Shown here: one piece after another, positions 1 to 10,231 of the stretch
Numbering within the stretch: position 1 is the first letter of the stretch
Layout: each line of letters starts with the position of its first letter
Source: Gonocerus acuteangulatus
Lineage: Eukaryota; Arthropoda; Insecta; Hemiptera; Coreidae
Assembly: GCA_946811695.1 (NCBI GenBank)
Contig: OX328125.1
Location: forward strand, 97,040,688-97,104,687
Length of the DNA: 64,000 nucleotides
Direction of reading: 5' to 3'
Position numbers and translations under genes: made by a program
The notes under the pieces: generated by a model
Told to the model about the DNA's origin: nothing
Databases searched by the model: none
The model's input: only the letters and a program-made list of their open reading frames with translations

Positions 1-136
1 CGAATGAATTAAGTACGAAACATGTAGGAAAAAAAAAATAAGGTGGTGTGACACAAGGAAGGACTACTTTTTCCCGACCCTAAGCCTAAAAGAACGAAAC
101 GCATTAAGAAATATTTTGGGTCATCCACAATAATAA
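1..136 (+). mobile_element. Hammerhead-bearing repeat, cut by window start
   Basis: Positions 13-26 hold the 3' half of a hammerhead core: stem II strand GTAC, GAAAC, AT, GT, A. The upstream CTGANGA half would lie outside the window. The following 100 nt are the inverse of 3662-3770, and the unit ends at the (TA)n tract. Confidence 0.55.
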
Positions 137-143
137 TAATAAT

Positions 144-208
<65 letters not shown>

Positions 209-213
209 TATAT
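137..213. repeat. (TA)n microsatellite
   Basis: Almost uninterrupted TA dinucleotides after a short (AAT)n run. Confidence 0.95.
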
Positions 214-221
214 TTAAACAT

Positions 222-1240
222 TTTCCGAGAAACCTAATGTCACCTATAATGTACAGATCCTTCATTTAATTCCTTCAAATCTTTTAGTAACGTATAGGGC
301 GAAAAGGTTTATCAAAATATGAGCTTACCCTAAAGTCAACCATTTAAAATCGTTGAAAAATAGGCGTATTTTGGTTTGTTCATATTTGCATTTATACTCT
401 CTCTTCTAGCTGTAACAAAAAGTAACAATAAAGGTTTTCAATTTTATAAGTATAATTTATTTACGTTTTAATGAAATATTTTCTCATTTGCTTTACATAT
501 TTAAACTAATTTCTAATTCTTCGCTTCACTTCAGATATTTCCATAAACATCAATAAAAACCTAATGTGATCTTATAAATAATTCAAAGGATAATAACTGG
601 AAGGCGCAGTATAGGATTGAATATTCGAATAACACCAACAACTCTTGTATTTCCACCAAACTTCCGGATTGCTGTTTAATTATACAAATTCTTATAGAAA
701 TTTAAAGGGAAACCGAGAACAGAGAAAACTTTAAACAATAATTTAGAATTTTCTCTTGCCAAACATTGTATTTGATCGATTGTTGTCCGATAATAAATAA
801 TGAGTCAATAAAAAGTTTCCGGAAAATCATCGGTTACCGTCAGTAATCTGTTTACTTCAAACAATCACTTGTATCTTTGGAGGGAAGAGGCGAACAGTCT
901 CTAGGATCGGTGAGTAGCGAAGGTGTCCAGATGATGGCATTATATATGCAACATTTGTGAAGGATAACAATATGCTTATAAATAGATTAATTTAAAAAAG
1001 AAATTATATATCTCTTTGTTTTATTTAATAATTTATACTTTAAAAGTAGAAAGTAGAAGAAATTTCGACAAAATTGATACCTAACAATATTGTTAATTTT
1101 AACAATTGGTATCAGTCCATCGTGCGTCCATTATTCAAATTAACCTTACTAATGGCGTAAGCTTCATTTTTCTCAATTTGTCTCTGTGAATAATCAGTCT
1201 GGATAGCTTTAGGAAAAGCTTAGTACCAAGATAAATACCC
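222..1240 (+). repeat. Block repeated upstream of OR gene 2
   Basis: The segment, best at 590-960, recurs in the same orientation at 29850-30520 with few differences. No coding potential is seen. It lies 9.0-9.4 kb before gene 1, and the other copy lies 8.0-8.3 kb before gene 2, which fits a remnant of the tandem duplication unit. A dispersed repeat is the alternative. Confidence 0.6.
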
Positions 1241-1337
1241 AACGTAAGTCTTCTACATACAACAGCAAAAGTATTTGGAACTCCAGTATTTGGAATGTAA
1301 GGCGAGAATAATGTTTGAGATTTTTTAAAAAAATCTA

Positions 1338-1500
1338 AAACCTCCTACTCGCAGGAACTGTGTCATCGTAACGCGATTCCGTTCTTAAGTCAGTGTCATT
1401 TGGAAAACTTTAAATACAAACAGTGAATACTTTCTTTTGATATTTCGTGTAAATTTTAAACACTCCTGCAAAAACATTTCGATGAAAAGCGCCACAATGG
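1338..1500 (-). mobile_element. Helentron-like family C, 3'-end fragment
   Basis: Carries the family C terminus read on the minus strand (CAGTTCCTGCGAG type) followed by the GTGTCATTTGG body. A homologous fragment sits at the same relative place in the other duplicated block (30529). Confidence 0.5.
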
Positions 1501-1534
1501 TTAGGAAACTAGCCGTAGCTAAGCGGATATAACT

Positions 1535-1812
1535 CATGGGCGTATATAGAAAATAATTTCGGAGGGGTCTGGGAAAATTTCGGGGGGAGGGCTGAGACCA
1601 TTTCCGGGTTATGGAATACGAACAATTTAGATCTTGGAAGAGTTTTAGCCAACTAAAACGCTATTACGCCCAAAATGGAATATTTTTTATGGACTAAATG
1701 ATCTTATTTAATTTATTTTTAAGGATTTTATGAAATTGTTACCGATCAACACAAAATGATGGGGGGGGGGGGGGGCTGCAGCCCCCCCATCCCCCCCTTT
1801 TAAACGCCCATG
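1535..1812. mobile_element. hAT-type MITE, family D, complete
   Basis: Inverted ends CATGGGCGTATATA...AAACGCCCATG flanked by the 8-bp duplication ATATAACT (1527-1534, 1813-1820). Contains the G/C tract and ggctgcagcccc palindrome common to the family. No coding capacity. Confidence 0.85.
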
Positions 1813-1833
1813 ATATAACTCACTTCCGCTATT

Positions 1834-2022
1834 TTGTTTTTCTTTTTTAACGGCGCTTCAACTATTTGGCTATTAGCGCCGGGCTATCTGTATATTACTA
1901 CTCTTTTCTAATGCCAACAGCACGTGGTCAGTCACCCATTCAGGTACTGACCACGCCCGACGTTGCTTAACTTCGGTGAGCTACGGGAACCGGTGCATTC
2001 AACGTGGCTTTGGCCGTTGGCT
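1834..2022 (-). mobile_element. 5S rRNA-derived SINE with 12-bp TSD
   Basis: Minus strand begins GCCAACGGCCAAAGCCACGT, then CACCGAAGTTAAGCAACGTC and a GGGTGACTGACCACG stretch: the 5S rRNA head with its internal A- and C-box promoter region. A tail with GCCCGGCGCTAATAGCC and an A-rich end follows. It is flanked by ACTTCCGCTATT at 1822-1833 and 2023-2034, showing retrotransposition. Confidence 0.85.
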
Positions 2023-2094
2023 ACTTCCGCTATTAAATCAAAAAGTAGTACAAACATACTTCTTAATTACTTCTGTTATTGTAATGAAAATATT

Positions 2095-2360
2095 AAACAT
2101 ATAAAAACTATTATTTCCAAAATGCCAAAGGCCTGTTCAAAAGAACGAAACCGACACTTTCAGATTTCAAAGGCCGATTTCTCCGACTGAGATCGCTCTG
2201 TATAGAATTGCATAAGATCTGTTTTTGTAGGAAAAGTACTTAGCTTTCGAATTTATGCCCTACGTTTACCAAAAGTTCCCTACAGTTTTCGAGATATTAA
2301 AGAAAATCCAAAGAAGAATGTAGTTTTTTACCGCTTTTCTCAAAAACGGTTTTAGATATG
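2095..2360 (-). mobile_element. Helentron-like family C fragment
   Basis: Matches the family C body around the TTTTCGAGATATT motif and ends in the CTCAAAAACGGTTTTAGAT segment shared with 63870. Confidence 0.45.
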
Positions 2361-2377
2361 GCCTTGGGGATGATTTA

Positions 2378-3581
2378 TTTTGGTGTAATCAGTGCTTAGC
2401 TCCTTCACTAGAGGGCTTCTAAAACCTACTTTGGATTATTCAAGTCAAAGAGGATTCTTGCAAAAAATACTTATCTATTTCTATCATAAAAATGTAAGTT
2501 ATTTATTGATGACGTTTTGCCTCATAATATTTTTTGTATCATGTCTTTTTAGATGGAAATCATTTGACAAAGTAGCTATTACAATAAGAAATATGGTGTA
2601 GCTTCTAAAATTAATTTATCTTAATCCTAAAATTTGTAGCATACTTTTTAATTTGTACTACCAGGGTGTTGTACCTCTGACCACGACTAGTTGTTGTTCC
2701 TTTGACCAGGTCAAAGGTACAACACACCTGAGTAATGTTTTCATAATTCAAGTTTTTTGTTTGTAATTTTGCTTTTTGTTTTGTCTTCTGCTACAACTTA
2801 TTAAAAAATAATTAATATTGGTTTCTTCAATTGTTCAAAGAATTTAAAAAATAATAAATGAAATAAGTTCAAACTGACTTTATCAATCCTCAGTGTAGCA
2901 GTTCGAACCTATCGCCCCTTATCGTTCCACCTGAAGTTGTAAGGCCTCATCAAAAAGTGCAGGCAAGGAAAATGTAAAATAGGGGCCGGCCTAAAGGGAA
3001 ACCTCGTGTCCTGACAGATATTCCTGAAAAGCTAATTATTCAAGGTGAAAAAAAACAAAACGAAAGTGACAAGTTTACGAGAGAAGATGAAAATTTGTAT
3101 GATATTGATGTTGAAGACATTGTGGCTAAACTCCCGTACCCTACTATTGCTAGTGGATCTGCTTGACAGTTAAAACATTTATCGATTGGACTGGATTTTT
3201 CAGCATATTAAGCATAACATAATATCAACAATATCCTTTTATGCTTACATCCTTGTCCTGTATTTATTAAACTTACAATTAATTACAATATTACTGAATA
3301 ACATTTTTTTTCTGTACTGCTGTGTTGTTTTTACGTGGTCAGAGGTACAACACCCCATGGTCAAAGGTACAACTACATGTTGTACCTTTGACCACTGTAC
3401 GATTATTTTTTTAAAAATTAATTAAAAATATTAAATGTAAAGCTAGAACCTTGAAAAAATTAAATATGATAACCAATAGAATGCTAATTACAATGAAATA
3501 AAAAAAAAAAGAATTTAGCCTTAATATTCAAGCTAAAAAAAATTAAATTGTGCGAAGTGGTCAAAGGTACAACACATTCCC
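2378..3581 (+). mobile_element. pogo-like DNA transposon remnant, copy 1
   Basis: Same sequence as 31492-32947 in inverse orientation. Holds a transposase C-terminus (2897-3166) and repeated TTGTACCTTTGACCA motifs near 2665-2725, 3338-3397 and 3557-3577. Its right end abuts a (TA)n tract, and pogo/Tc1 elements target TA. Confidence 0.55.
2897..3166 (+). pseudogene. pogo-like transposase, C-terminal remnant
   Basis: The frame reads PPEVVRPHQKVQARKM, a stop, then NRGRPKGKPRVLTDIPEK and an acidic tail ending at a TGA. The VRP.PKA..RK..RGR.KGKS.I.TDTPEK pattern follows the DDE domain in pogo/Tigger-like transposases. The catalytic domain is absent and one in-frame stop (2975) interrupts it. Confidence 0.55.
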
Positions 3582-3582
3582 C

Positions 3583-3661
<79 letters not shown>
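3582..3661. repeat. (TA)n microsatellite
   Basis: About 80 nt of TA with one TACA interruption, between the pogo-like element and a hammerhead repeat. Confidence 0.95.
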
Positions 3662-3665
<4 letters not shown>

Positions 3666-3916
3666 ATTCTTGTGGATGACCCAAAATATTTCTTAATGCG
3701 TTTCGTTCTTTTAGGCTTAGGGTCGGGAAAAAGTAGTACTTCCATGTGTCACACCACTTTATTTTTTCCTGCCCTACATGTTTCGAGCTTAATTCATTCG
3801 CACCTCATCAGGGGCACTTCTTGCTAAGAAGTCCTCTCGTCTCCTCATGTACCTTCTACGGAGGCAGGAGTAATACTGTATTATGTACAGTATTACCCCT
3901 GCCTCCTCCGGTTCCT
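3662..3916 (-). mobile_element. Hammerhead-bearing repeat
   Basis: Inverse of the unit at 1-136, extended by the hairpin ACTTCTT/AAGAAGT and a GC-rich imperfect palindrome (3838-3910). Confidence 0.6.
3771..3815 (-). ncRNA. Hammerhead ribozyme, type I, weak stem II
   Basis: On the minus strand: stem I GCCC, core CTGATGA, loop, GAAAC, AT, GT, A, then GGGC closing stem I. Helix III is two base pairs. Stem II is poorly paired, so activity is doubtful. Confidence 0.5.
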
Positions 3917-4060
3917 TACGAGGGGGGGCGGGTTTACTACAGACCCAAATTACTAATTTGCTCATACACACCGTTCTTTCTCGTGTCTTGTAACGAAACT
4001 TTGTCAAACGTCCTGGGTATCCAAAGAGAAAAATAAACTAAATCGGTTCATTTGAATTTG
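3917..4060 (+). repeat. Helentron-like family B core fragment
   Basis: One diverged core unit (GGTTTAC..C..ACCCAAATTACTAATTTG...AACTAAATCGGTTCATT), without termini. Confidence 0.5.
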
Positions 4061-4185
4061 GATTTTACTCTATATGATGTTAAAATTGAATTAAGTCTCC
4101 AAACCGGGCATTGGTAGTTACTGCTACCACTGTGGCCGGTTTCCTCTGTACATTGTGTTAGCTGTTCATTAGAGCTTTAAAAGGG

Positions 4186-4209
4186 CCAAACTATATATAT
4201 AGCTATATA

Positions 4210-4279
<70 letters not shown>

Positions 4280-4332
4280 GTCAGAGAGAGGAATGAGCTT
4301 TGTTATGCAGATCCTGCGTGACGTACTTTTTT
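4186..4332 (+). repeat. (TA)n tract and family B 3' terminus
   Basis: TA repeats (4186-4276) followed by GTTATGCAGATCCTGCGTG and T6, the 3' end of Helentron-like family B. The middle of the element is deleted. Confidence 0.55.
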
Positions 4333-4779
4333 CAGATTCACCCATGACCCAGTACATACTGAATATTACATTAGCTACACAATATTGTATTGTAGGATCT
4401 AATTTGGCTTGGAACTAAGAATTTAATCATAAAGTGATATCTTTGGGATGCCTATACAAAGAGTATTACATTGATAGAACATATCCCTTACGTAACTTCT
4501 CCTGATTAAATATAGTATACATTCCTGTAGACTTTAACTGCCCGTGTTACCTAATGTTTTAAGGTCTTTTGGATATGGCCTAATAACCGACATTTATTTC
4601 CCCAGTCATTCTTGCGGCTTCCTTAAGTCCGGGTCTTATTTATACCTAGTCGGTGTTGTAGGCGGACCTCTGATTGGTCGACTCTTCCCGCGCTGTTGGG
4701 TCCTGTGCAGCCAATAAAGATTTTCTTTACAACAAATCAGTTCAATATCAAAAATTGTTGAGGAATGCCTCATTAGGCT
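4333..4779. other. Unassigned AT-rich spacer
   Basis: No reading frame of note. Positions 4650-4740 are locally GC-richer with a CCAATAAA, which could be part of a solo LTR, but no paired terminus was found. Confidence 0.3.
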
Positions 4780-5420
4780 AAACGACAGCACGGAACAATA
4801 ACGTTGTCATCTGTTGGTGCCGGGACATCGAGGTATCCTGGGCAACGAGAGAGCTGGCAGGTTGGCAGGTTTGGGCTCTCAAGTGGTGCCAATTGGCCCA
4901 ATGCTCTTTGTCGGAGTGTCGGTGGCCAGTGCTAAAGGGGCAATTGCAATTAGAGCCAAAGAGAAATTCGGTAAAATTTGATGAAAATAGAAAATTGTCC
5001 ATGCTAAGTCCTTTATAGATCTCAAAAGCCTAAGCAGGAAAGAGGTTTTCTTGGGCAGGAAGGATCTAAGAGAGGTTGTGGCTATAGTATCTGGCCATTG
5101 TACCATGAATAAACATATGCATGTCATAAGGATCAGATCGTCACCAACATGCAGATGGTGTTGGGAAAAGGATGAGACTCCTAAGCATGTTACATTTGAG
5201 TGTGTAGCATTGGAAAGTAGACGATGTCTACACTTCGGGAGCATCAACGAAGATGATATTCGAAGGTCTACAGAGGTCAGGCAATACCTGAAGTTCATTA
5301 GGATGTTAAGGTAAGGTTACCAAATTAGGACACGCACAATAGGACGAATGGCCGATGTGCACCCCCCCGAGGCGGAGGGTATGAGTCAAGAGTTAATCTA
5401 ATCTAACCTAAATCAGTTCG
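4780..5420 (+). pseudogene. RNase H-bearing non-LTR retrotransposon, 3' end
   Basis: The frame near 4810 reads VPGHRGILGNERAGRLA, the RNase H C-terminal helix. After a stop, 5051-5314 carries GHCTMNKHMHVIRIRSSP and CRWCWEKDETPKHVTFEC, the cysteine-histidine motif at the end of such polyproteins. The 3' UTR ends in TCTAATCTAACCT. 5'-truncated. A relative of this element lies at 38650. Confidence 0.75.
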
Positions 5421-5629
5421 ATAAAATCAAAGTTCTAGTTAAGCTAACTAATACACGTAAAGGGATTATCCGAGAAATATTCCCAGAATTTCAACGGAGA
5501 ATTATGGACAACCGTCAACCCGCGGTAAACCAAATATATTATTGGGTGCACGGAACAGCACGGGAAGGGTCAACCAAGCAAAGGTCTGGTAAGTCCACCT
5601 AAGACCCCGACCAGATTTGAATAAGACCT

Positions 5630-5730
5630 CATGGGCGTACATAAGGGGAGCTGCAGCCCCCTCCCCCGAAATTTCGTTTTGATGAGAAAATTTCATGTAA
5701 AAATAGCCTAAAACAACGAAAAATGTCTTC
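5630..5730. mobile_element. hAT-type MITE family D, truncated
   Basis: Starts CATGGGCGTACATAAGG and holds ggagctgcagcccc, but lacks the second terminus. Confidence 0.55.
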
Positions 5731-6126
5731 TACATTTACCCTGGGTTTCTAGGTAGCCAGAGGGCCTTAAAACCCACCATTTTACACTAAAATATTTAAA
5801 ATTTTCCCTACACCCCAAATGCCTAGGTCAAATTTTATGATTTTGTCAAGGTATATTTAAAAAAGATCAAATATGTAATCTTCTGTCTCTGATCCGGAAC
5901 AGTGATGGTGAGCTGTTAGACAACTGCTTAAGCAGTGAATCCAAATTTCTCCTCGGCGATCTTTAGAGAATTTTCCATCACAGGAAATAAATTCAGAATC
6001 TTTGTTAGCACTTTCCTCCGAAGGAAAGTTGCACTCATGACGGAATTTTTGAAAAATTTCTTCGAATCTTTATCGATCCTACCTAGTAGACACCAAAAAT
6101 GACCCCAGTTAAAATTTATATATATG

Positions 6127-6174
<48 letters not shown>

Positions 6175-6254
6175 TATATATATTCTTTTTTGTCCTAGTA
6201 GGCATGAGGTCATTAAAGCAGTCTTCCCTTTTTTTATACTACTTTATTTATTGG

Positions 6255-6299
6255 GCCCGACATGTTTCGTGCGTCTTTTCTTCGCACCTCTTCAGGGGC
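6255..6299 (-). ncRNA. Hammerhead ribozyme, type I
   Basis: Minus strand: GCCC, CTGAAGA, G, stem II GTGCG/CGCAC (five pairs), GAAAC, AT, GT, C, GGGC. All core bases and the canonical GUC cleavage triplet are present. Confidence 0.7.
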
Positions 6300-6373
6300 A
6301 CTTCTTGCAAGGAAGTCCTCTCGTTCCCACGAGAGAGAAAGTACTTGGGAACGAGAGGACTTCCTTGCAAGAA

Positions 6374-6422
6374 GGGCCCCTGAAGAGGTGCGAAGAAAAG
6401 ACACACGAAACATGTCGGGCCC
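6374..6422 (+). ncRNA. Hammerhead ribozyme, type I
   Basis: Stem I GGGCCC (6374-6379) pairs with 6417-6422. Core CTGAAGA 6380-6386, stem II 6388-6392 with 6402-6406 (one mismatch), GAA 6407-6409, helix III AC/GT with an AT loop, cleavage base C6416. Confidence 0.7.
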
Positions 6423-6522
6423 AATAAATAAAGTAGTATAAAAAAAGGGAAGACTGCTTTAATGACCTCATGCCTACTAGGATAAAAAAGAATTTGGATA
6501 TTTTGGGTCATCTATAAGAATA

Positions 6523-6525
<3 letters not shown>

Positions 6526-6598
<73 letters not shown>
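6526..6598. repeat. (TA)n(TG)n microsatellite
   Basis: About 16 TA units run into about 20 TG units. Confidence 0.95.
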
Positions 6599-6602
<4 letters not shown>

Positions 6603-7198
6603 TAACACGATACAGGCCAGAGTTTTTGTTTTTTCGCCACGAAACTTGGTATATAGTATTCCCCCATCAAACGATTGAACGAGTTTGTTAACCAACAAAA
6701 TCGGTCCATCCGGAAGGGGGGTTTACTCCGGAGCCAAAGTAGTTATTTGCCAATAACAGTCGTAATTTTTGTTATATTTCAGCGAAACTCGGTATTTGTT
6801 TTGGCCAATTGAAGAGAAAAATGTGTCGTAAAAATAAACTAAATTGGTTCATTAGGAGGGGCGGGGATTTACCATGGAGCCAAAGTAGTTATTTGCCAAT
6901 ACCAGTCGTAATTTTTATTATATTTTATTCATCAAGATCAGTAGACGAAAATATGAAGCTTTGTGTATTTATTACTTAGTGTAGTACCCCACATACACAA
7001 AACTCTGGAAGGAAATTAATTGCAAAATTAATAATTGAAACAAGTGTCTCATAATAAATTTAAAAGAGCAGAACTATTTATGTTTTATTTTATTTATCTA
7101 TCTAGGTTATTTTAAGCAAATTGCTCAGGAATGCACTCGACACTACCCAATTCTGAGGAAAGTGCTTAGGTATGCAGCTCCTGCGTGACGGACTTTTT

Positions 7199-7809
7199 TT
7201 CTATTCTTTAGATGACGGCATCAAGTCCATTACCCATGGTATATCAGAATGAAACGATTTCATTTTTATGGATTTAGCTTTATAAGATATTTACTTTCAT
7301 TTTGAATTAGCCTGTATTACTACTTATGTGATTAATAATCATTGCTTGGCTATTAATAATTTATTCAGAACTCATTTTATAAATAAAATAAATATTTTGA
7401 ATTTTATTGAGTCATCCTCTCTTGTTTATTTTAAGTTCTTGGTAGAAATGAGCAACATGGCTCAGTTCGAATCTTTTGTTCATGCTTTTACTTTACAGAA
7501 AAATTGTATACGAGATTGTAAGAATGTAGTTTCTGTATGTTGCAGAAATTTCCGTCATTTTTGACCTTTTTTTTTGGTCATTAGATTTTGTCGGATTACA
7601 AGGAATAGTTCACTTTTATGTCGGGTATTATGAAATACTTAGTATTCCATAATACCCGACACGCCTTCTTGGACAATTAATTGTAATACATGCGCAAACA
7701 AATTACTGCCAAAAGTTATTTCCCCAGTATAAATATCTTTTTGTAGGGTACATAAAGGTTAAAATCAATATTCTAATCACAGGTTTACTATTAAATAAAA
7801 ATATTTGAA
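7199..7809. other. Unassigned spacer with a 45-nt palindrome
   Basis: AT-rich, no supported gene. Positions 7619-7663 form a strong inverted repeat (TGTCGGGTATTATG...CATAATACCCGACA). Confidence 0.5.
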
Positions 7810-8640
7810 AACTTTTTTTTTTATTATTATTTATTTATTTGAAATCTGTACAATTATAAAAGTACAATTATCAAGTAAGTTGATACAGATATGTATGTAC
7901 AAATTGACAAAAATGGGAAAAGTAAAAAAAAAATCAAAACAATACAAAATGTGAAAGAAGCCAACCATTGTTGGCACTTTCAGAGCTGTCTAAATGAATA
8001 TTTTAATGATCCCTACATGATCAAAAAAGTAAATTATCTCGGGGCCACTGTCTCTTAAACCACCTGGGAGGATTGTCTGGATGGGATTGGGAAGATAAAA
8101 GTAGACTTTCAGGATTAAGATGGTGAGACAATTTGGAATGGAACACTTGAAAACGGTTTTTAGCAAGGTCGAGGACAAATGGGATGTTAAGATCATTGTG
8201 AAGGGTTTTGTTGGAGACATAGAATTGTGCATTTATAATTTTACGAAGAACTTTTGTCTGGAATGCCTGTATTCTGTTGATGTTCGATGGTTTTGCAGAT
8301 CCCCAGAATTCAAGTCCGCACGTCCATATTGGTCGAATGATTGTTTTGTATATCGTTAGATTGTTCTGTATCGATAATTTAGATGACGGTCCAAGGAGTC
8401 GTTTAAGTAGTCCGTATCTTTTGTTCAGTCCCTGTCTTTTCAGTCTTGTGTGAGGGTTTCATGTCAGTCGGCTGTCAAGGTATAATCCTAGATATCGAAC
8501 CTCGTTTGATTATATGCATAGATATACCAGAGTTCCGCTTCTTTGGTGATAACACAATGAAGTGCATCGTCTGTACTTGGTCTAAACAAGGAATCAGCTT
8601 TGCTTGATGGCTTGGTTCAGGTTTTAAATTTAAGATTAAG
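7810..8640 (-). pseudogene. Jockey-clade LINE, 5'-truncated
   Basis: The minus-strand frame from about 8510 to 8024 reads VRYLGLYLDSRLT, a TGA, then RLKRQGLNKRYGLLKRLLG, RPIWTCGLEFWG, LHNDLNIPFV and PRWFKRQWPRDNLLF. These are the RT thumb and C-terminal landmarks of Jockey elements. The 3' UTR ends in an A/TAAA-rich tail near 7810. One nonsense codon. The same family inserted at 33562. Confidence 0.8.
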
Positions 8641-9001
8641 AGTTTTTAATTTAAAAATTAAAATATCACTTAATATTCGTGCTAACTTAATGTTTTTTAA
8701 GAAAACAGTCAAATAAGTTCGTACAGCACGGTGTTTCTGAGATAGGTCAGTACAGTGCTTATATACTGGTTATCATTGCAAATCATATGGGAAACTAATA
8801 GTGTTTCTTCTGTGGCAGTTGTCCGAAAATGTTTCACTGCAAATTTAGGAATTTTTTAATGAGGTACATTTAAAATAATTAAACCATTTTAAATAAAAGC
8901 CGTTTTTAATTATATTTACTCTACACCATTTCCGCTCAATTTTCAGCCTTCGTCAAGGTTATAAAGCTGACAGAATTGATACTAATAACAATAAAAAAAA
9001 A

Positions 9002-9172
9002 GCCAATGGACATAGCCACGTTGAATGCACCGGTGCCCGTTGATCGCCGAAGTTAAGCAACGTTGGGCGAGGCCAGTACCTGAATGCGTGACTGACCACG
9101 CATTATAAAAGGGTGGCAACCTATAGATAGCCCGGTGTTAATAGCCCAAATGTTGATACGCCGTTAAACACA
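9002..9172 (+). mobile_element. 5S rRNA-derived SINE
   Basis: Starts GCCAATGGACATAGCCACGT, contains CGCCGAAGTTAAGCAACGTT and GCGTGACTGACCACG, then the family tail GATAGCCCGGTGTTAATAGC and CGCCGTTAAACAC. No clear TSD. Confidence 0.75.
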
Positions 9173-9426
9173 AATTATATTTTAAAGAAGGAAATATATT
9201 TTATAAATATGAGTAACAATCTGTTCTGTTACTTCATAAACACACAAAAACATCACATTTTTGTTTATTGATCTTAATGTATCCTCTGTACATACGGACA
9301 AAAATATCCACACGTACAGAGGGAATACACCATAAACATATCGACGCGCAATACCTGAAAAAGCGTCATAAAGTTCAGAAGACTGCAATGACTTTGGCAG
9401 CCGTAACGTTGTAAGTTTAGTACCTT

Positions 9427-9429
<3 letters not shown>

Positions 9430-9466
<37 letters not shown>

Positions 9467-9602
9467 GTTTAACGGCGTATCAACAATTAGGCTATTAACG
9501 CCGGGCTATCTACAGGTTGTCACCCTTTTAAAATGCCAACTGCACGAGGTCGGTCACCCATTCAGGTATGGCCACGCCAGACGTTCCTTAACTTCGGTGA
9601 TC
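9430..9602 (-). mobile_element. 5S rRNA-derived SINE, truncated
   Basis: A T36 tract (minus-strand poly(A)) precedes the SINE tail and the inner two thirds of the 5S head. The first ~45 bases of the 5S part are missing where it abuts the next SINE. Confidence 0.7.
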
Positions 9603-9812
9603 TAATAAATTTAAATTTTTAACGTCCGTTTAGAATTAATTCAGAAGTTTAGTACGGGTTATATATATATGTCACCACCCTTTTATAGCCAGGACAGCTC
9701 TGATAATTTTTCTTTTTTTTTAAGAAAAGCCACCGCTCCTAGTGAGAATCTAGTCCACGACCCTTGGCACAGTGTGCATACGCCTTAGCACTCACGGCAT
9801 CCGGGCCCTCTT
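9603..9812 (-). mobile_element. tRNA-derived SINE family F
   Basis: Same family as 58611-58803. Read on the minus strand, the tRNA-like head is followed by the GGTGGCTTTTC and GGGTGGTGACAT body. The B-box is degraded here. Confidence 0.6.
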
Positions 9813-9965
9813 TGCAAATAAAATATTGACGGTATATACCGTCACATGTAATAAATAGAGCTTCAATGTTTTTTATTTATCTGGTTTAATGTTTTTTTTT
9901 CTTCCAGGCAAACAAGAAAGGAGCCAGAGGGTTGAGTGAACAGGAGGAATCCGTTGAAAAGAAGA

Positions 9966-10231
9966 ATGATTGAAAAAGAAAAAAGTTCAAGAAGTTTCTA
10001 TAAAACCCAAAAATGGCTCATGCAACTCTCAGGATTCAGAGAATCCAGAAGTTCTTTATACATCTTGTACATAGTTGTTCTGTTTATGCTACTTCTGTAT
10101 GGCCTGCTGATGTCTCTCTTGGCAGTTCCTCTTGTTGCGCCAGACAAAATTTTAATAGTTCTAGCAGTACACGTCACATTGATTTGTACATTCGCTTTAG
10201 TCATTTTTGCGAGCAGATTCATTACAGAAAG
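9966..10231 (+). CDS. OR gene 1 coding exon 1
   Basis: Encodes residues 1-88 plus two bases of codon 89: a cytosolic N-terminus with QKWL..LSGF, then TM1 and TM2. The in-frame ATG is at 9966. The donor is AAAG|GTGCGA at 10232. The acceptor-like tract ending at 9907 suggests the exon really begins near 9908. Confidence 0.87.

Larger units (their letters stand above)
6184..6506. repeat. Palindrome of two hammerhead repeats
   Basis: Arms 6184-6329 and 6344-6488 are nearly perfect inverted copies around a short centre. TA-rich tracts flank both sides. Each arm carries a hammerhead. Confidence 0.8.
6005..7198 (+). mobile_element. Helentron-like (HINE) family B, complete, with nested palindrome
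   Basis: Left subterminal repeat AGCACTTTCCTC and right GAGGAAAGTGCT (near 7153) are exact inverted copies. Between them come a hairpin, a (TA)n tract, degenerate core repeats with GGTTCATTAGGAGG, and a 3' hairpin GCAGCTCCTGC followed by GTGACGGACTTTTT. Non-coding. This subterminal-repeat, microsatellite, tandem-core and 3'-hairpin plan is the one described for Helentron-associated elements (DINE/HINE). A hammerhead palindrome is inserted in the TA tract. Confidence 0.6.

Noticed and set aside
1850..2022. Functional 5S rRNA gene
   Set aside because: Substitutions, a fused non-5S tail and flanking target duplication show a SINE copy.
3746..4036. 96-codon frame and similar frames at 6099-6511 and 39414
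   Set aside because: They cross hammerhead palindromes and microsatellites. Their matching products on both strands come from the inverted repeat.
4500..4780. Solo LTR
   Set aside because: Only a polyadenylation-like signal and CCAAT; no matching ends or target duplication.
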